From the NCBI GenBank assembly GCA_958510875.1, contig OY294068.1, forward strand, positions 16,407,282-16,471,281: 64,000 bases of DNA, read 5' to 3'. Both the position numbers and the translations under genes were made by a program. The notes under the pieces are model-generated. The model made no database searches. It was not told the DNA's origin and was given only the letters and a program-made list of their open reading frames with translations. The stretch comes from Endomychus coccineus (lineage: Eukaryota > Arthropoda > Insecta > Coleoptera > Endomychidae). This document shows, one piece after another, positions 46,305 through 57,629 of the stretch. Positions within the stretch are counted from its first letter, which is position 1; the number at the start of each line of letters is the position of its first letter.

Positions 46305-46975
46305 TCTTATATGAATAGGTCACATTAACACTTATGCTTTATATTTTCGTATTCACATACGAAGACTTCATATGTTCAAAAGTTAATTCATTTATTGACT
46401 TTGAGAGTTGAAATGAGTTTTATACTGTATATTCAAGCTTGAAGTTACTTATATTTTTGAAAATTGAATCTAATTTTACCGCTCATGTGTAGGGCTATTA
46501 TCATAGGATACTATGGGATGGATAGGAGCATTGTGTTTGTAACTTTTTATGAGGCCGGGAAGCTTAGGAGAAGATGGTTTACTACTCTTTTCAAATTTAC
46601 TATTAGATATAAGACTTGGCTATTTTCTACAAATTGTTCAGTTTTTAACTGGAATTGGTTTGTAGGATCTTTCTTGATTTGAGTCAAATCTGATGAAACA
46701 AATATATTCATTTTATTGTCATAATTTCATCTAGGATGACAGTTGCATCAGATTTATCGGCTTTCGTTAGCACTAAATTGTTGGTTTTTATTTTATGTTT
46801 GATAGATTTTACAGAGAACCAATCAGTGTTTTTAGGAGAATGAAGGTGTTTATTTATATATGTTTTAGTATTATTTGAATTAGGTACATTCTTTCAAGCA
46901 ACTTTTATTTCGGCAATCGCGGTTTCTAAACTTGAGTTATTTATAATATGAGGTGAACATTGAAATATTTAGCTC
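46305..46975 (-). pseudogene. Penelope-like element relic, N-terminal RT region plus beta terminus
   Basis: The minus strand reads INKHLHSPKNTDWFSVKSIK followed by NNLVLTKADKSDATVILDE (about 46870-46730). The KADK box is the conserved N-terminal motif of PLE RTs (KADKGN in most; KADKSD here). The 3' end at 46305-46380 matches the beta terminus (aggtcacattaacactta, ttttcgta, gaagac), but the ribozyme core between ttcgt and gaagac is deleted. The middle of the element is missing. Confidence 0.75.
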
Positions 46976-47241
46976 GTATTGGAAAAATTAACGTTTGAAT
47001 AGTTAATGATTATATCACTGTCTACATTGGTAATATTAATATTTATTTAATAATAAGGTTTTGATTGGAAAGATTTTCTAATTTTTCGGTTGTGTGATGA
47101 ATTATGAATTCAAAACACAATGTTCACAAAATATGTTATGAAAAACTAAGTGGAAGGCACTCATAAAAACTATTTTAACTACCTTCAAATTGAAAAAGCT
47201 TGGGTTCCGGATGGATTCCGCGTCACAAACGCTCGACTTGA

Positions 47242-47284
47242 TGCCGACGTTTCGCCAACCATTACAGGTGGCATCTTCAGGGCA
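47242..47284 (-). ncRNA. hammerhead-like ribozyme, class alpha, complete core (left)
   Basis: Minus strand: CUGAAGA at 47280-47274, stem II GCC/GGC, intact GAAA, palindromic stem III ACGU followed by C17, and stem I UGCC/GGCA. All conserved core bases are present. Stem III can form only a few pairs within one molecule, so activity would require two copies pairing through ACGU. One extra U lies before stem II. Confidence 0.65.
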
Positions 47285-47347
47285 GGCTTGAGGCTTCAAC
47301 TGTTCAAGCCTGAAGTCTGCCCTGAAGATGCCTTCAGGCTTCAAGCC

Positions 47348-47390
47348 TGCCCTGAAGATGCCATCTGTAATGGTTGGCGAAACGTCGGCA
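47348..47390 (+). ncRNA. hammerhead-like ribozyme, class alpha, complete core (right)
   Basis: Plus strand: stem I UGCC (47348-47351) with GGCA (47387-47390), CUGAAGA at 47352-47358, an extra U at 47359, stem II GCC/GGC (47360-47362 with 47376-47378), GAAA at 47379-47382, stem III ACGU (47382-47385) and C17 at 47386. The core is complete. Confidence 0.65.
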
Positions 47391-47506
47391 TCAAGTCAAA
47401 CGATTGTGAAGTGGAATTCATCTGGAAGCCAAGATTTTACAAGATTAGCTATCCGCGGAAGTTTACTATTCAAGATACCTTTAAAGTAATAATAAGATTC
47501 TTGACC

Positions 47507-48215
47507 CAGTATGAATTATATATAAAAATTCTCGGGAAATAGGTCACATTAACACTTTGTTTCAAATATTCGTCTTTACGTACGTTTTGGTCTCACGACC
47601 ATCATCAGAAGACTCACTATGTCTAAAAAGGGGGGTTTATTGAAACTAATTATAGCACAAGCGTCCAAATCGCACAATTTAACTTCAATCAAAAGAGCCC
47701 ACGCCGTCGAAACGAACAGAACTACGAACAATCGAAATTGTATCGTCAGTACTAAAGTATAAAAAATTTTTTTGTAGTAAGAATCCACTATTCAGTAATA
47801 TTATTAAAATATATGAGTGCATATTGGTATTCTCACAACAACTGAGAAGAACGAAGTTATTTGTCAAGTATCTACTTTCGAAACCAGATGTGTAGGATTT
47901 ATGAGTAGGTACTTAAGAAAGGTTTCAGACCTGTACTGGAAAACTACTATTACGCGTTCTTCCTAAAAACATTTTCAACAATTATAAAGACGTATGTAAG
48001 AATTTGCAAGAGATTATTTAATCAAATTAGTATAAATATGACTTAGATTTTGTGTGTCTACCCTATGATTTACAGATTTGGGGTCCCGTTTCATGTGAAT
48101 CATCTCCAGGATAGATCTTTTATAATAATTGGTTTCCTTAGTTAAGATATTAACATTTTTGTAATCAAATTGATGGTTATAATCTTTAAAGTAATGTAAT
48201 TCTAGATAATGCTAA
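47507..48215 (-). pseudogene. Penelope-like element relic, class beta copy 2 (3' end)
   Basis: Aligns with 13055-13680 throughout. Landmarks are the terminal tatataaa...ttctcgg, tacgtacgttt, tttattgaaactaa, tcaagtat(c/t)cactttc, aagaatttgcaag, tgatttacagattt-ggg and taacatttttg. On the minus strand it ends with the part of the GIY-YIG region after the catalytic motif. It is shorter than copy 1 and without RT. Confidence 0.75.
47572..47613 (-). ncRNA. hammerhead-like ribozyme, class beta copy 2
   Basis: Minus strand: stem I GUCUU/AAGAC (47613-47609 with 47576-47572), perfect CUGAUGA (47608-47602), an extra U at 47601, and stem II GGUC/GACC closed by the GNRA loop GUGA. The second core strand reads AAAA at 47588-47585 (G12 lost). 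Stem III is the palindrome ACGUACGU and A17 is at 47577. Copies 1 and 2 have different core losses; each keeps what the other lacks. Confidence 0.68.
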
Positions 48216-49079
48216 ATGAGTAAAAAACCTATTTCTTTGTATACTCATACCCCCTTTAGACACTTTAATAGTATTTTAGTGAATATAAGTAGAATAAGTA
48301 GAATCAGTTTTTCCTCTCTAAGATTCTGTGTACCACATGGGTTGTCTTCACGAACCGCAGTTCGAGAATTCTGCTGTAGACCACTTAATTTCACCATTAT
48401 TGATTGCTTGGAGTGTTAAATATTGGACTATTTCATGAAAAATGTTTATTCGCAATCACAGCTGGGAATTTACGGAGTCACGTTCAAATTGCGGACGTTA
48501 TTGAAATTGTTTTATGAACAGATCTCGCATCGAATGCAAATATAGTTATGAGACTATATAGTTTCGGAATGCACATTATAATAATGGAATCGTTTTTCGT
48601 ATAATATCTGCAGATTTTAACTTGACGGTATTTCAGATCACAAATTCTATTAGTATTAAATGATAAATGGGAGTTCGTGCTTACAGCGAGACTTCGATTT
48701 CAGTATGCGTCCTCGTTAAAATAGTTGAGATAGTTAATATATCAAAAACTTGCGAAAATTTTATCAAGAAAGTTTAAAACATGAGTTTGGCGACTACATT
48801 TTTATTGCAGTTTTATAAGGTTGCTATCATTTTTCATTTTGCATCTTTTCACTGCGTGGATTCATAAATTTACATTATCGAACGTCATTTGACTTTAGCA
48901 CCTACGTAGATAACTTCCTGTAGCAAACCACTTTTGCTGTAGCTTACATTCCAGACTTGAAACTATCAATTTTGCATCTTCACCGGCTGTTCGAAGGTAT
49001 GCAGAACTATCTCTGTTCTAACTTCAAAAAAGGTGACAGAACTAATGTATGCAATTATTGACCTATACCAATACTCTCT
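48216..49079. other. unassigned sequence
   Basis: No recognised gene or element. Confidence 0.4.
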
Positions 49080-49740
49080 ATACAGAGAGCAGATAAATCG
49101 CTGGACTGCGAAGGAATTGTGCTAGTCAGCTTTCTGGATGTAGAGGGAGCTTTTGGTAATACCTCTTCCGAATTAATTACCGCAGCAACGCGAGAGCGAG
49201 GGATGGAGGGTCGCCGTACAGATGGATTCACAATATGCTCCGTTATTGGACAGTCATAGGAACTCAATGAGTTCGCGATGGAGGTGCGAGTCGATGGTGG
49301 ATGTCCGCAGGGAGGTGTACTGTCACCTCTACCTCTACTGTTTAGTCTGGTGGTGGACGAGCTTCTAATACTCCTCGAGAGTAAGGATTCTGAGTAATAG
49401 GATATGCCGATGATATCGTCATTATGGTACAAGAGAAGTTCAGGAGCACAATAGCATCTCTGATGCAGCAAGCACTGAACACCGTGAAAAAATGATGTAG
49501 CAAGGAAGAACCCAGAGTGAATCCCTGAAAAATAACCATTGTACCCTTCGCGAGGAGGAAGGACATTGGAAACATACTAGACTTAGTTTTGTATGGGAAA
49601 AACATATATATGAGGAACGCAGTCAAGTACCTTGGGGTAAGCCAAGATAAAAGGCTGACCTTCGTGAAGAACCTGGGGCCACTGCCTATCCAGGAGCTCC
49701 TTGAGGACGTGGAGCCTGGTAGTCGAAAAAGTTCTGATCG
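49080..49740 (+). pseudogene. R1-like non-LTR RT relic, plus-strand half
   Basis: The plus strand reads VSFLDVEGAFGNTSSELITA (motif A, FLDVEGAFD in the family; Asp is Gly here), then GGCPQGGVLSPLPLLFSLVV (motif B), then YADDIVIMVQEKFRSTIASL (about 49405), an intact catalytic box. Stops lie between the boxes. The thumb region continues as far as YLGVSQDKRLTFVKN (about 49670). At about 49740 the homology switches strand. Minus-strand ORFs over this part are shadows. Confidence 0.82.
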
Positions 49741-49744
49741 CTGA

Positions 49745-50540
49745 GTCGTTAGTTTCCCTTCATGCCGGAGTGGGCAGGTACCCACACTAGCTGGAGTTTC
49801 TTGCTTTTGGATGATTCAGCCAGAGTTTCCCTGCACTCCAAGACAAGCCTAGAAGTCACTCTGCTAGACTTGTCAGTCTTAGACCCGTCCGTGAGCCACA
49901 CGAGTCCCCCTAGCTGAAGCCTTGTTCCCCCAAGTCCGTCCTCCGTGTTATAAGGACGTCTAGTGTTTGAAACCTGACAACAAGAGCTATCGCATCCTGC
50001 GACAGTCAGAGAAACGGGCAGTTTTCAGCTGCCCAATCTCAAACTTTGCCATGATCGCAAGGCACAAACGCTCCGACCCACTGGCAGACCAGCCAGCCGA
50101 TACGCCTTACCTGCGGCCACTGTTTTGATATGGATCTGTAGAGGAACGACCCCACCAGAATCTCCAGAGGTCTGGTGTAGGCGGTCCTCACAGCCCCCGC
50201 CGGCCACCACACGACGGCTGCGTAAGTTGTGATTGGGTGGCTCATGACCGTGTAGATCTAGTGCGGAACCTAAGGCGGAGACCCCATTTGTTCGCAAAGG
50301 CTCTCCTGCATGCCCATGAGTATGCAACGGTCTTTATCACCTCGGTTTCCAGGTGCATTTTTCAGCTCAGTTTAGAATCAAGGATGACACCAAGGTACTT
50401 CACTGAGCTTTTAAGGTCCAGGAACTTTCCGAATCGAGGAATGTCTCGTAGGGATGCTAGTTTCCGTTTCCTCTTGAAAATAATCACCCTGAAACCCTCG
50501 ACCTGGCACCAGACCTACTTGCACAACCTAGACTTGGAAC
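49745..50540 (-). pseudogene. R1-like non-LTR element relic, minus-strand half
   Basis: Minus strand, 5' to 3': IIFKRKRKLASLRDIPRFGK, then SSVKYLGVILDSKLS and NKWGLRLR (50500-50270), SHPITTYAAVVWWPA (50245-50200), then RNase H pieces (RVTSRLVLECRETLAESSKS, then VPAHSGMKGN near 49770). It matches 29070-29780 in the RNase H part. It meets the plus-strand half at about 49742, so the two form an inverted junction rather than one element. Confidence 0.8.
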
Positions 50541-51479
50541 AAGGCATCCCCAAATGAGATTACATATCGAGTTCCCGACTTGAAGGAACTGGATTAATGA
50601 TTTTACGCAAGATTGTCTGCTTCGATGTAATTATGTAAGTTTGGAAATAGGATGCACATACTTTAGAAACGTTGGTCATAAAATTGGTTTAGTTGAAGAA
50701 TTGATCTGCTTATTTTGAATTCTATGTTACATGTTAATATATCGAACATTTGAAAATTGGAGTGCTTAAATTCCACCTGTAGCATGGATTTTTGAATCAA
50801 TCAATGCTATCAATCATTGTGTCAAAAGTAGCATGGAAGTTTATTCGATTAATATGCTTTCAAACACATTCCTTAATAGTTCTGAAACTAAACTAATCCC
50901 GCGTTAGATGTTTTGATAGTTTAATACTCTTGGGGTGGTCTTAATTAAATCTAGACCCTTGGTTTATTTAGAAATTACCGAGAAGTGATACGTACACATG
51001 GTGTTCCAGTATGCTAATTGTTTCAATCTTCAACAACATACTATCTGCTAAGAATAATACCCGGAATGTAATCTATCTCTTTCTAGCAATAGAACACGTT
51101 ACGAGAGTTTTCAAGTTGCCAATATTTTGAGACGATTCAAAATCATATCGCTTTCTCACCCCTATACTATCAAATGAAGCCAGAGGATCTTGACAGAGAC
51201 TGGTGACGTATAACTGTTACTATTATGACTACGTTTTATAACTTTCCTTATGCTGGCTTATTACTGACTATATATATGTTCTCTCAAGAGCACCATAACC
51301 TATTTTTGGAAGGTTCAGATCAGAGGAAGACTTTCCCAGTGCAGGGCAAAGTACCATAATAAGTTATAGTATACAATCAATGACCTTTCATGCCTGAGCG
51401 GTTCACATATATCAACATGAGTGATACTGTATATTGTGCGTGATTAGCGTCAAGGTTAGATGAACTCAGATATGAATGT
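50541..51479. other. unassigned sequence
   Basis: No recognised gene. It may contain the decayed upstream part of the next RT relic. Confidence 0.4.
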
Positions 51480-52020
51480 TATTCCTATACTGTAGATGTC
51501 TACAGGAGGCGGGATTCTATACCATAGAATACGCGGATGACTTAACCATCATGCTAATACCAAAATTTTTAGATTTTTGTATGCGATCTAATCTATGTAG
51601 GAAGTTCCATAATAGGGGGAAAATGATGTCGAAGCCACTCTTTCAATGTTAACTCCAATGTAACAGAGTTAGCTTATTCACGGAGGGAAGGAAAATAGGT
51701 GAGCTCAGGCTAGCGAAACTGCTCAATATTACTCTAACGCTATCGTCGGAGGTTGAATACCTGGCTATAATCTGGGACAGCAAGCTTATACGGAGATCTC
51801 ACCTCACAGCGATATGTAAAGAAGAAAATATCTTTCTCTAGCAGTATAGGAGAGCAATCAGGGATTATCTCCAAGAAATAGCACTAGGCTATACATGGAA
51901 GTCATAAGACCCTAGATAACATACGGTGCACTGATCTGTTGAACCATATCTAGACAAAAGATCTCAATAAAACTACTAAATAAGCTATACAAAGAAACAC
52001 GTACCTCAGCCTAACGTAAG
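51480..52020 (+). pseudogene. R1-like non-LTR RT relic
   Basis: The plus strand reads YTIEYADDLTIMLIP (about 51520), an intact YADD. It continues as SLFTEGRKIGELRLAKLLNI, then SEVEYLAIIWDSKLIRRSHL (to about 51810), and a connection region (AIRDYLQEIALGYTWKS and on to ISIKLLNKLYKET at about 51965-51995). In-frame stops occur. It is related to but distinct from the 7.4 and 49 kb copies. Confidence 0.75.
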
Positions 52021-52065
52021 CCATGCGAACGAAACCTACAGCACCGATAGAAGCAAAGCTTTGCC

Positions 52066-52870
52066 TCTCACCTTCCGACATACATAGAGGAAGTGGCACC
52101 ACCAGCCTCTGCATTACAGATGAATTGAATCAGACTTTGATACAAGGAAGTCACCCCCAAGAAGAGGCTGTCAAGACAACAAGATCTTAGGTCCTTCTGT
52201 TTTAGGCTTTTAACTTCTCTTCGCACGTGAATCAAAATGTTGGTAGGACTATCGTTCGATGTATTTTTGCATAAAAACGCATTGCGAACATTGTTTGTAC
52301 TCGACAAAACCAGTGCAGTATACCATTTATTTAGGCTGCATTATTATTTAAAAAAATATCAAAACCATTTTTTGTCAAAAATTATTGATCGCCTTGTATT
52401 TTTGAAACAATGTGGCTTCCCGAAAATCATCGAGGAACAAAATATCTTACCTCCCACCTTCCGACATTCACATAGAGGAAGTGGCACCACCAGCATCTGC
52501 ATTACAGATGAATTGAATCGGACTTTGATGAAAGGGAAGTCACCTCCTGGATGAGGATGTTGAGGAGACACCTCCTCTTGGTAGGGAAACAGACAACAAG
52601 GTCTTAGGTCCTTTTATTTTAGGGGGTCAACTTCTCTTGGCACGTGAATAAAAGATTTGTTGGGACTATCTTTTGATGTATTTTTGTATAAGAACGCATT
52701 GCGAACATTCCATGTACTCGACAAAACCAGTACAGTACGCCATACCCTTATTAAGGCTACATTAATGATCTCAAAAATATCAAAACCATTTTTAGTCAAT
52801 AAATATTTATTTCCCCGCATTTTCGTAGCAAAGTGTTTGTTTGAAAATCATCAAGGAACAAAATATTCTT
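52066..52870. repeat. tandem duplication, two ~386 bp copies
   Basis: The landmark ccttccgacat occurs at 52071 and 52457. It is followed in each by agaggaagtggcaccaccag, attacagatgaattgaatc, ggtccttttgttttag, aacgcattgcgaacatt and aaatatcaaaaccattttt. Copy 2 has extra bases (gatgaggatgttgaggag region). Divergence is roughly 10-15% by eye. It lies directly after the RT relic, so it may be that element's 3' untranslated region duplicated. Confidence 0.85.
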
Positions 52871-53308
52871 GCGATAGCTGTGAATAATCCATTTAAGGGT
52901 GATTTCATTCTATTAAAGGTCTTATCCTGATGCCAGAGGAGTTATTTGCATGTTAATGAATTTTGTATTTATCTTATTCCTAGTTCGATACATGATCCAT
53001 TTGAAATTCGTGAAGCCACATTGTTCGCTCCCAAAAATTACAAATGCAAGAGCTCATCGTAACTTTTTGCACAGTCACCGAACTTAATTTTGAAAATTAT
53101 TTCTATAAAATAGTTTCTAATTATTCATGGTCATTAGCAGAATCTTCATCGGCCCATAAACTGATGCTTATGGACTTATTGCTGATCAATCTCAATTCAG
53201 CATCTTGGATCGAATCAACCATGTTTTACTCTTGAGGGAATCTTTGCCCGCAGAAAGTAATAAATTCTCTAAATCTTCGGAATGGCTTCCAGTTGACAAG
53301 ATTCATGT
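52871..53308. other. unassigned sequence
   Basis: No recognised gene. It ends at the TA flanking the next transposon. Confidence 0.4.
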
Positions 53309-53310
53309 TA

Positions 53311-54856
53311 TACAGGGTGTACAGTTTTTTCGTTCATGAATTCGATAAGCGATAGAACTTCTAAAAATAACAGGGTCTTTCATATACAATTTTTCTCTAA
53401 ATCACTTCGTTCCCGAGATTACATTTTCTTTATCTTCTAGAAAAATGAAGATTTTTAGTTCAAAATTGGTACACTTCCATCTTACTGGATGAGAAACTTT
53501 TTTGGTGACAAAATGTTTTTGCGACAAATACAGTAGCGTAGTTATCGGGTTTTGTACGCGTTCAAACTCCTCAAACTACTTCACCATGATTCATTTTCTA
53601 TAAAAAAGTATTCCTGATAAATTTCACTTAGAGGCTTCCTGTTCGAGCTATTTCTATTTTTCTAATCAGGGCTATCTTATGGAATTACACCTTCGTTAAA
53701 TTTGATATTATTAAGTAGGCATTGCATTAAATACAACAGTTTTGACAAATGTCGTATAAATCACTATGTTTGTGTTATTGATATTCTTTGTTGGAGATAC
53801 TCAATTAGTATGATGCCAATTCGATTTACCAATCAGGAATACGCAAATATTCATTTTGTTTATGGGTTTTGTAACGGAAATTCCGTTGCTGCAGCAGCAG
53901 AGTACCGTATACGTTTTCCAAATGCGGAACATCCATCTCCAGCCGTATTTAGAAGAATTCATTTGATTTTTTACGAAAATGCTCCTGCACGTCATAGGAG
54001 AACAAAAGAGAAATTACAATGTTTTAGTAAGGAATAGAAACAAGACGTTTTCTTGCATTATTTGAAGAAACAAGATCCATGAGTGTTTGCAGAGCTACTC
54101 GTATATTCTCAATGTACCCCACGTAATAATTTGGAGAACGTTACGTAGAGATCGTCAAAGAGCTTACCGTCTACAACAAGTTCAAACATTGCACCCAGAA
54201 GACAATGAACGGCGTTTACAATTTTGTAATTTTGCTATTAATTCGCTTAAGAACAACGAAAACTTTCTCCAGCAAATATTGTGGACAAATGAAGCACATT
54301 TTACTCGACGAGGATTTATTAATTTTCACAATTTATGGGCTAATGAAAACCCTTATGATACAATATGTAGAAATTTTCAAGAAGATGTTAGTTTCAATGT
54401 CCTTGGCATTTACAAAAACAATATTTTTGGCCCATACATTTTATCAGACGGACTAGCTGCCACTGCATTTTTAGAATTTTTGGAAACTAATCACGACATG
54501 TGGGAGGAAATACCACTTAATGAGAGAACGAATGCATTTATACAACTAGATGGCTGCCCTGCCCATTATGAAAGACGAGAATGCCAAAATAGGAAGTACG
54601 GTGAAAGATGGATTGGTAGAGGTGGTCCAGTTGCATGGCCTCCTCGGTCACCTGACCTTTATACTCAGAACTTTTTTGCTTGTTATTATTTGAAAGATAA
54701 AGTTTATGCCACGCAGGTTCATGATGGAGAAGATCTACTGAATCGTATTCGAAGAGCTTGTGGTGAAATAAATAATAAGATGTTAATTCGAACAAGAAGG
54801 TCGTTGAGAAATCGATGTCGCCGAAATTTTTCTGTATGTTGACTAAGCACCCTGTA
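53311..54856 (+). mobile_element. mariner-like (DD34D) transposon, 1546 bp, TA-flanked
   Basis: The left end is TACAGGGTGTAC and the reversed right end is TACAGGGTGCTT, with TA on both sides (53309-53310, 54857-54858). It contains a transposase in two main frames. The same TACAGG-type end occurs on the older relic at 14845. Confidence 0.85.
53811..54842 (+). pseudogene. transposase of the TA-flanked element, broken
   Basis: The N-terminal helix-turn-helix part is in one frame (53811-54037: FTNQEYANIHFVYGFCNGNS, then AAEYRIRFPNAEHPSP) and the catalytic part in a second frame (54087-54842). The catalytic region has ILWTNEAHFTRRG (the usual FTDEATF, so the first Asp is Asn), FIQLDGCPAHYERR (second Asp) and WPPRSPDLYTQNFF (third Asp). 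Thirty-four residues lie between the second and third Asp, so the architecture is DD34D. The WIGRGGPVAWP motif between them is typical of this insect group. The frameshift near 54037-54090 and the Asp-to-Asn change make it inactive. Confidence 0.88.
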
Positions 54857-54858
54857 TA

Positions 54859-55720
54859 AAGTGGTTAAATAGGTTTGAAGTATTTTTGGAAAATATGAAT
54901 CTAATTCATTAGCAAACAAAAACGACCAAACCATCGTACGAGAGAGAACTAAAGTTGAAGCATGATTTAATTGTAGAAATACTATGAGAGCTAAATTTAA
55001 TTTCAGAGATAAGTTGTACGAGGCATCCAGATTTCTACTTTTGATGTATAAGTGTGTTGAAAAGATTGAACTGAGAGATTAAAAGGCTTAACGCGGACTT
55101 ACCGAAATGATAAAAGACGAGCGAGTATTAATGTTTCGAAAGGCAATTAAGAATCTAGAATGTCCCTAAGAAGTAGCGAGAGATACTTTCATACCGATTG
55201 TTAGCGTTGCTTATTTGTTGCCGCGATATTTCAGACCTCGCTCCTCGCTTTCCGTTTCCACGTTGGAATTATTTATTATTTATGGTGCTCAGGGGAGGGA
55301 ATTGTCGCATTCCCAAATACAGATAAATATAATAAGAAGAAGGTACAATGATGCCTGAGCTGGTTCATCGAATAAATTATAATAGGAGCGCAGACAATAC
55401 TCTGCTTCGGTTCGGAACGATGTCTAGGTTACCCCATTGAAAATTAATGCCTTCGGATACTTCTTGTCGAGAAATTGAGATATCGGTTTCAGACAACGAA
55501 CTATTAGTTGAAGAGGAGCTTGTATCTTGAACGTTTCCCTCTATCATCATCAATAACATCAAAACTTTATCACGCATATCACGATTCATGATATATTTAG
55601 ACGAATTTGAGTGAAACTGAAAATTGACAAAGTTTTCCTCTTCATGGAGTTTTTCAGTTGCAGATATGGAATAATTATTGAGATTTAGAATTATGTAAGA
55701 GAATGGGAAACAAATGAATA
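54859..55720. other. unassigned sequence
   Basis: The minus-strand ORF 55377-55748 starts inside the Tc1 left end. Its body (ISISRQEVSEGINFQWGN and similar) has no motif I know. Confidence 0.4.
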
Positions 55721-55752
55721 TATACTGATTGAATAAAAAATGCAACACCTAG

Positions 55753-57629
55753 CAGTGGCGGCTCGTGAATTTTTGAGAGAGGAGGCTGGACATAAAACGT
55801 TTTTGTAAAAATATACTCTATTCACAGCCTTTTAACCTTTGCACAGCGACTGTACCAGATACTTCAGTGACAAAATTAATTGTTACCCCGCAAGAAACAA
55901 CGTGGAGGTATAGAGTTTCTCTTGCCAAAAAATTATTTGTTCGTTTTTTGTCTTTTATTTTTTTTTTGATTTTTAATATTTTTTCTTTTTTTTGGAATTT
56001 TTCATATTTTGTTTTTTTTTATCAATTTTATAATTTTTTTTATATATTAACGGAATTCTACGGTCTTTAGTTTGCGAAAAATAATCAATAATGTTATCAA
56101 AAAATGTATCATTTTGTTTTAAGTGTTTTACTAAATCTTTTTCAATAGATATTAAACTAACATTGTATAAACGATTTTGGCCCATTGTATTTGGCATGTA
56201 AGTTTTAATTCGTTTGAGAGTAGAAAATGATCTCTCCACCGATGCCGACGTGACAGGAATGGTGACTGTCAAACAAAGTAGTTTATAAAACTGAGGTAAA
56301 ACTTGTTGCAAATCATTGTCTATCATATATTTTATCATATCGGCGTGACTGTCATACTGGCCTAAAATATCTTTATCCGAGTATATAACGCATAATTCAT
56401 TGTGCCGTGCTATTTTATCAAAAATATATATATTTATATTTAAGAACTAAGTTATCTTAAAGTGTATTGGGGAACTCTTTTGAAAAAGATTCGAAAAATC
56501 TTCTATTCGTCAAGTCAAAAAACTTCAATTCATGTAAATCGGAAAATCGAATCTCAATTTGACCTTTAATAGTATCTAAAATTTCATATAAAAGTTGTTT
56601 ATACTTAATGTAGTTTTTTGTCTACCAAATTATATGTTTTCCTTCTTTTCGCGGGAGGAGCCTCATCAGTTGAAAAATTTCCAAATAAAATATTAAAATG
56701 AAATTCTGTATTACGGAAACTTGAAATTTTCCCAATGAGATGTTTCAAACGATCTCTTGAATTTATGTTGTAAAATTTGAAAAATAAGATCAGTTTGTTC
56801 AAATATTAATTTAAAATTATCAAGAAAAAACAAAAATTCTTCATTTTCTAAATAAGATTTAAAACCAACAGCAGCATTTAATGAAACCTGATCTGTTGAA
56901 AAGTCATCACTGTTTAATACAAAATCAAATGTTTCAATTAATTTGTCTTTATTTTAATGGATGGTAAATACTGCACGTGATGTAAAATTCCATCGAGTTG
57001 GAGCATCACAGGGAAATCAATGATTTTTTTAAAACTTCATCTTGTCAATACTACTATTAGTATTAACAATGATCGATTTTGATAGTTACCTGATATTACT
57101 AATCCTTTCAAATCCGGTAAAGGCCGTTTATTCAAAAGAAACACTTTTATCATATATTAATTCACTAAATGGATTTTCTAAAAGGCAGCAAACTCACTAA
57201 CACTCATTTTAAATTCACAACAGAAAACAATCTAACCTTACTTGGCGTGACAACACATAAACAAACAAGCACTGACTGACCTACTCAGCAGTCGGCAGAA
57301 CGCACGTCTCGTATGTCATAGATTGCTAGCGGCTGCCGCAGGCTAGCCTCCAGAGGATGTTGCCGTTTTCGCTGATTTACCCAGTTGGCGTTCGGACTGG
57401 TCGGAAAAACGGCAACTGCGTTGAACAACACATGCTCAGCGTTTGAGATATATAGAGAGTCTAGCCTCAGGGCACTGTTGCCAGATTAAAAATAACTACT
57501 GAGAACGGGGAATTAATTGTAAAATTTTAAATTTTATCAGAGAAACAGGAAATAAAATGGAGAATGATCATTAAGATAAATTGGTGAGGAGGCTGAGCCT
57601 CCTTAGCCTCCTTCGAGGAGCCGCCCCTG
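55753..57629 (-). mobile_element. 1877 bp hAT transposon nested in the Tc1 left end
   Basis: The left end is CAGTGGCGGCTCGTG and the reversed right end is CAGGGGCGGCTCCTC. Flanks are identical 8-mers ACACCTAG (55745-55752 and 57630-57637). Near both ends are aggaggctg/gcctcc repeats, typical of ZMYM-type hAT families. The interior holds a decayed minus-strand transposase (next entry). Confidence 0.92.
55973..57210 (-). pseudogene. hAT transposase relic
   Basis: The C-terminal dimerisation domain is open at 56338-55973: LPQFYKLLCLTVTIPVTSAS, then VERSFSTLKRIKTYMPNTMG and LYNVSLISIEKDL. These are hallmarks of the hAT C-terminal domain (V-E-R-xF-S-x-L-K/R-x-I-K). Upstream parts are in other frames (for example 56802-56605, with STDEAPPAKRRKTYNLVDKK) and carry stops. 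The N-terminal BED/TTF-type finger is not recognisable. Confidence 0.85.

Larger units (their letters stand above)
47170..47460. mobile_element. class alpha terminal segments in inverted pair
   Basis: Two alpha copies face away from a centre near 47315. The left arm (47196-47300, minus) and right arm (47320-47440, plus) share about 90 bp, with a partial third copy (ctgaagatgcc at 47312) between them. Both arms keep a complete hammerhead core. Such an inverted pair would fold into a long hairpin if transcribed. Confidence 0.8.

Noticed and set aside
49055..49785. Minus-strand ORFs of 138 and 147 codons
   Set aside because: Antisense of a plus-strand RT with intact YADD and motif B.
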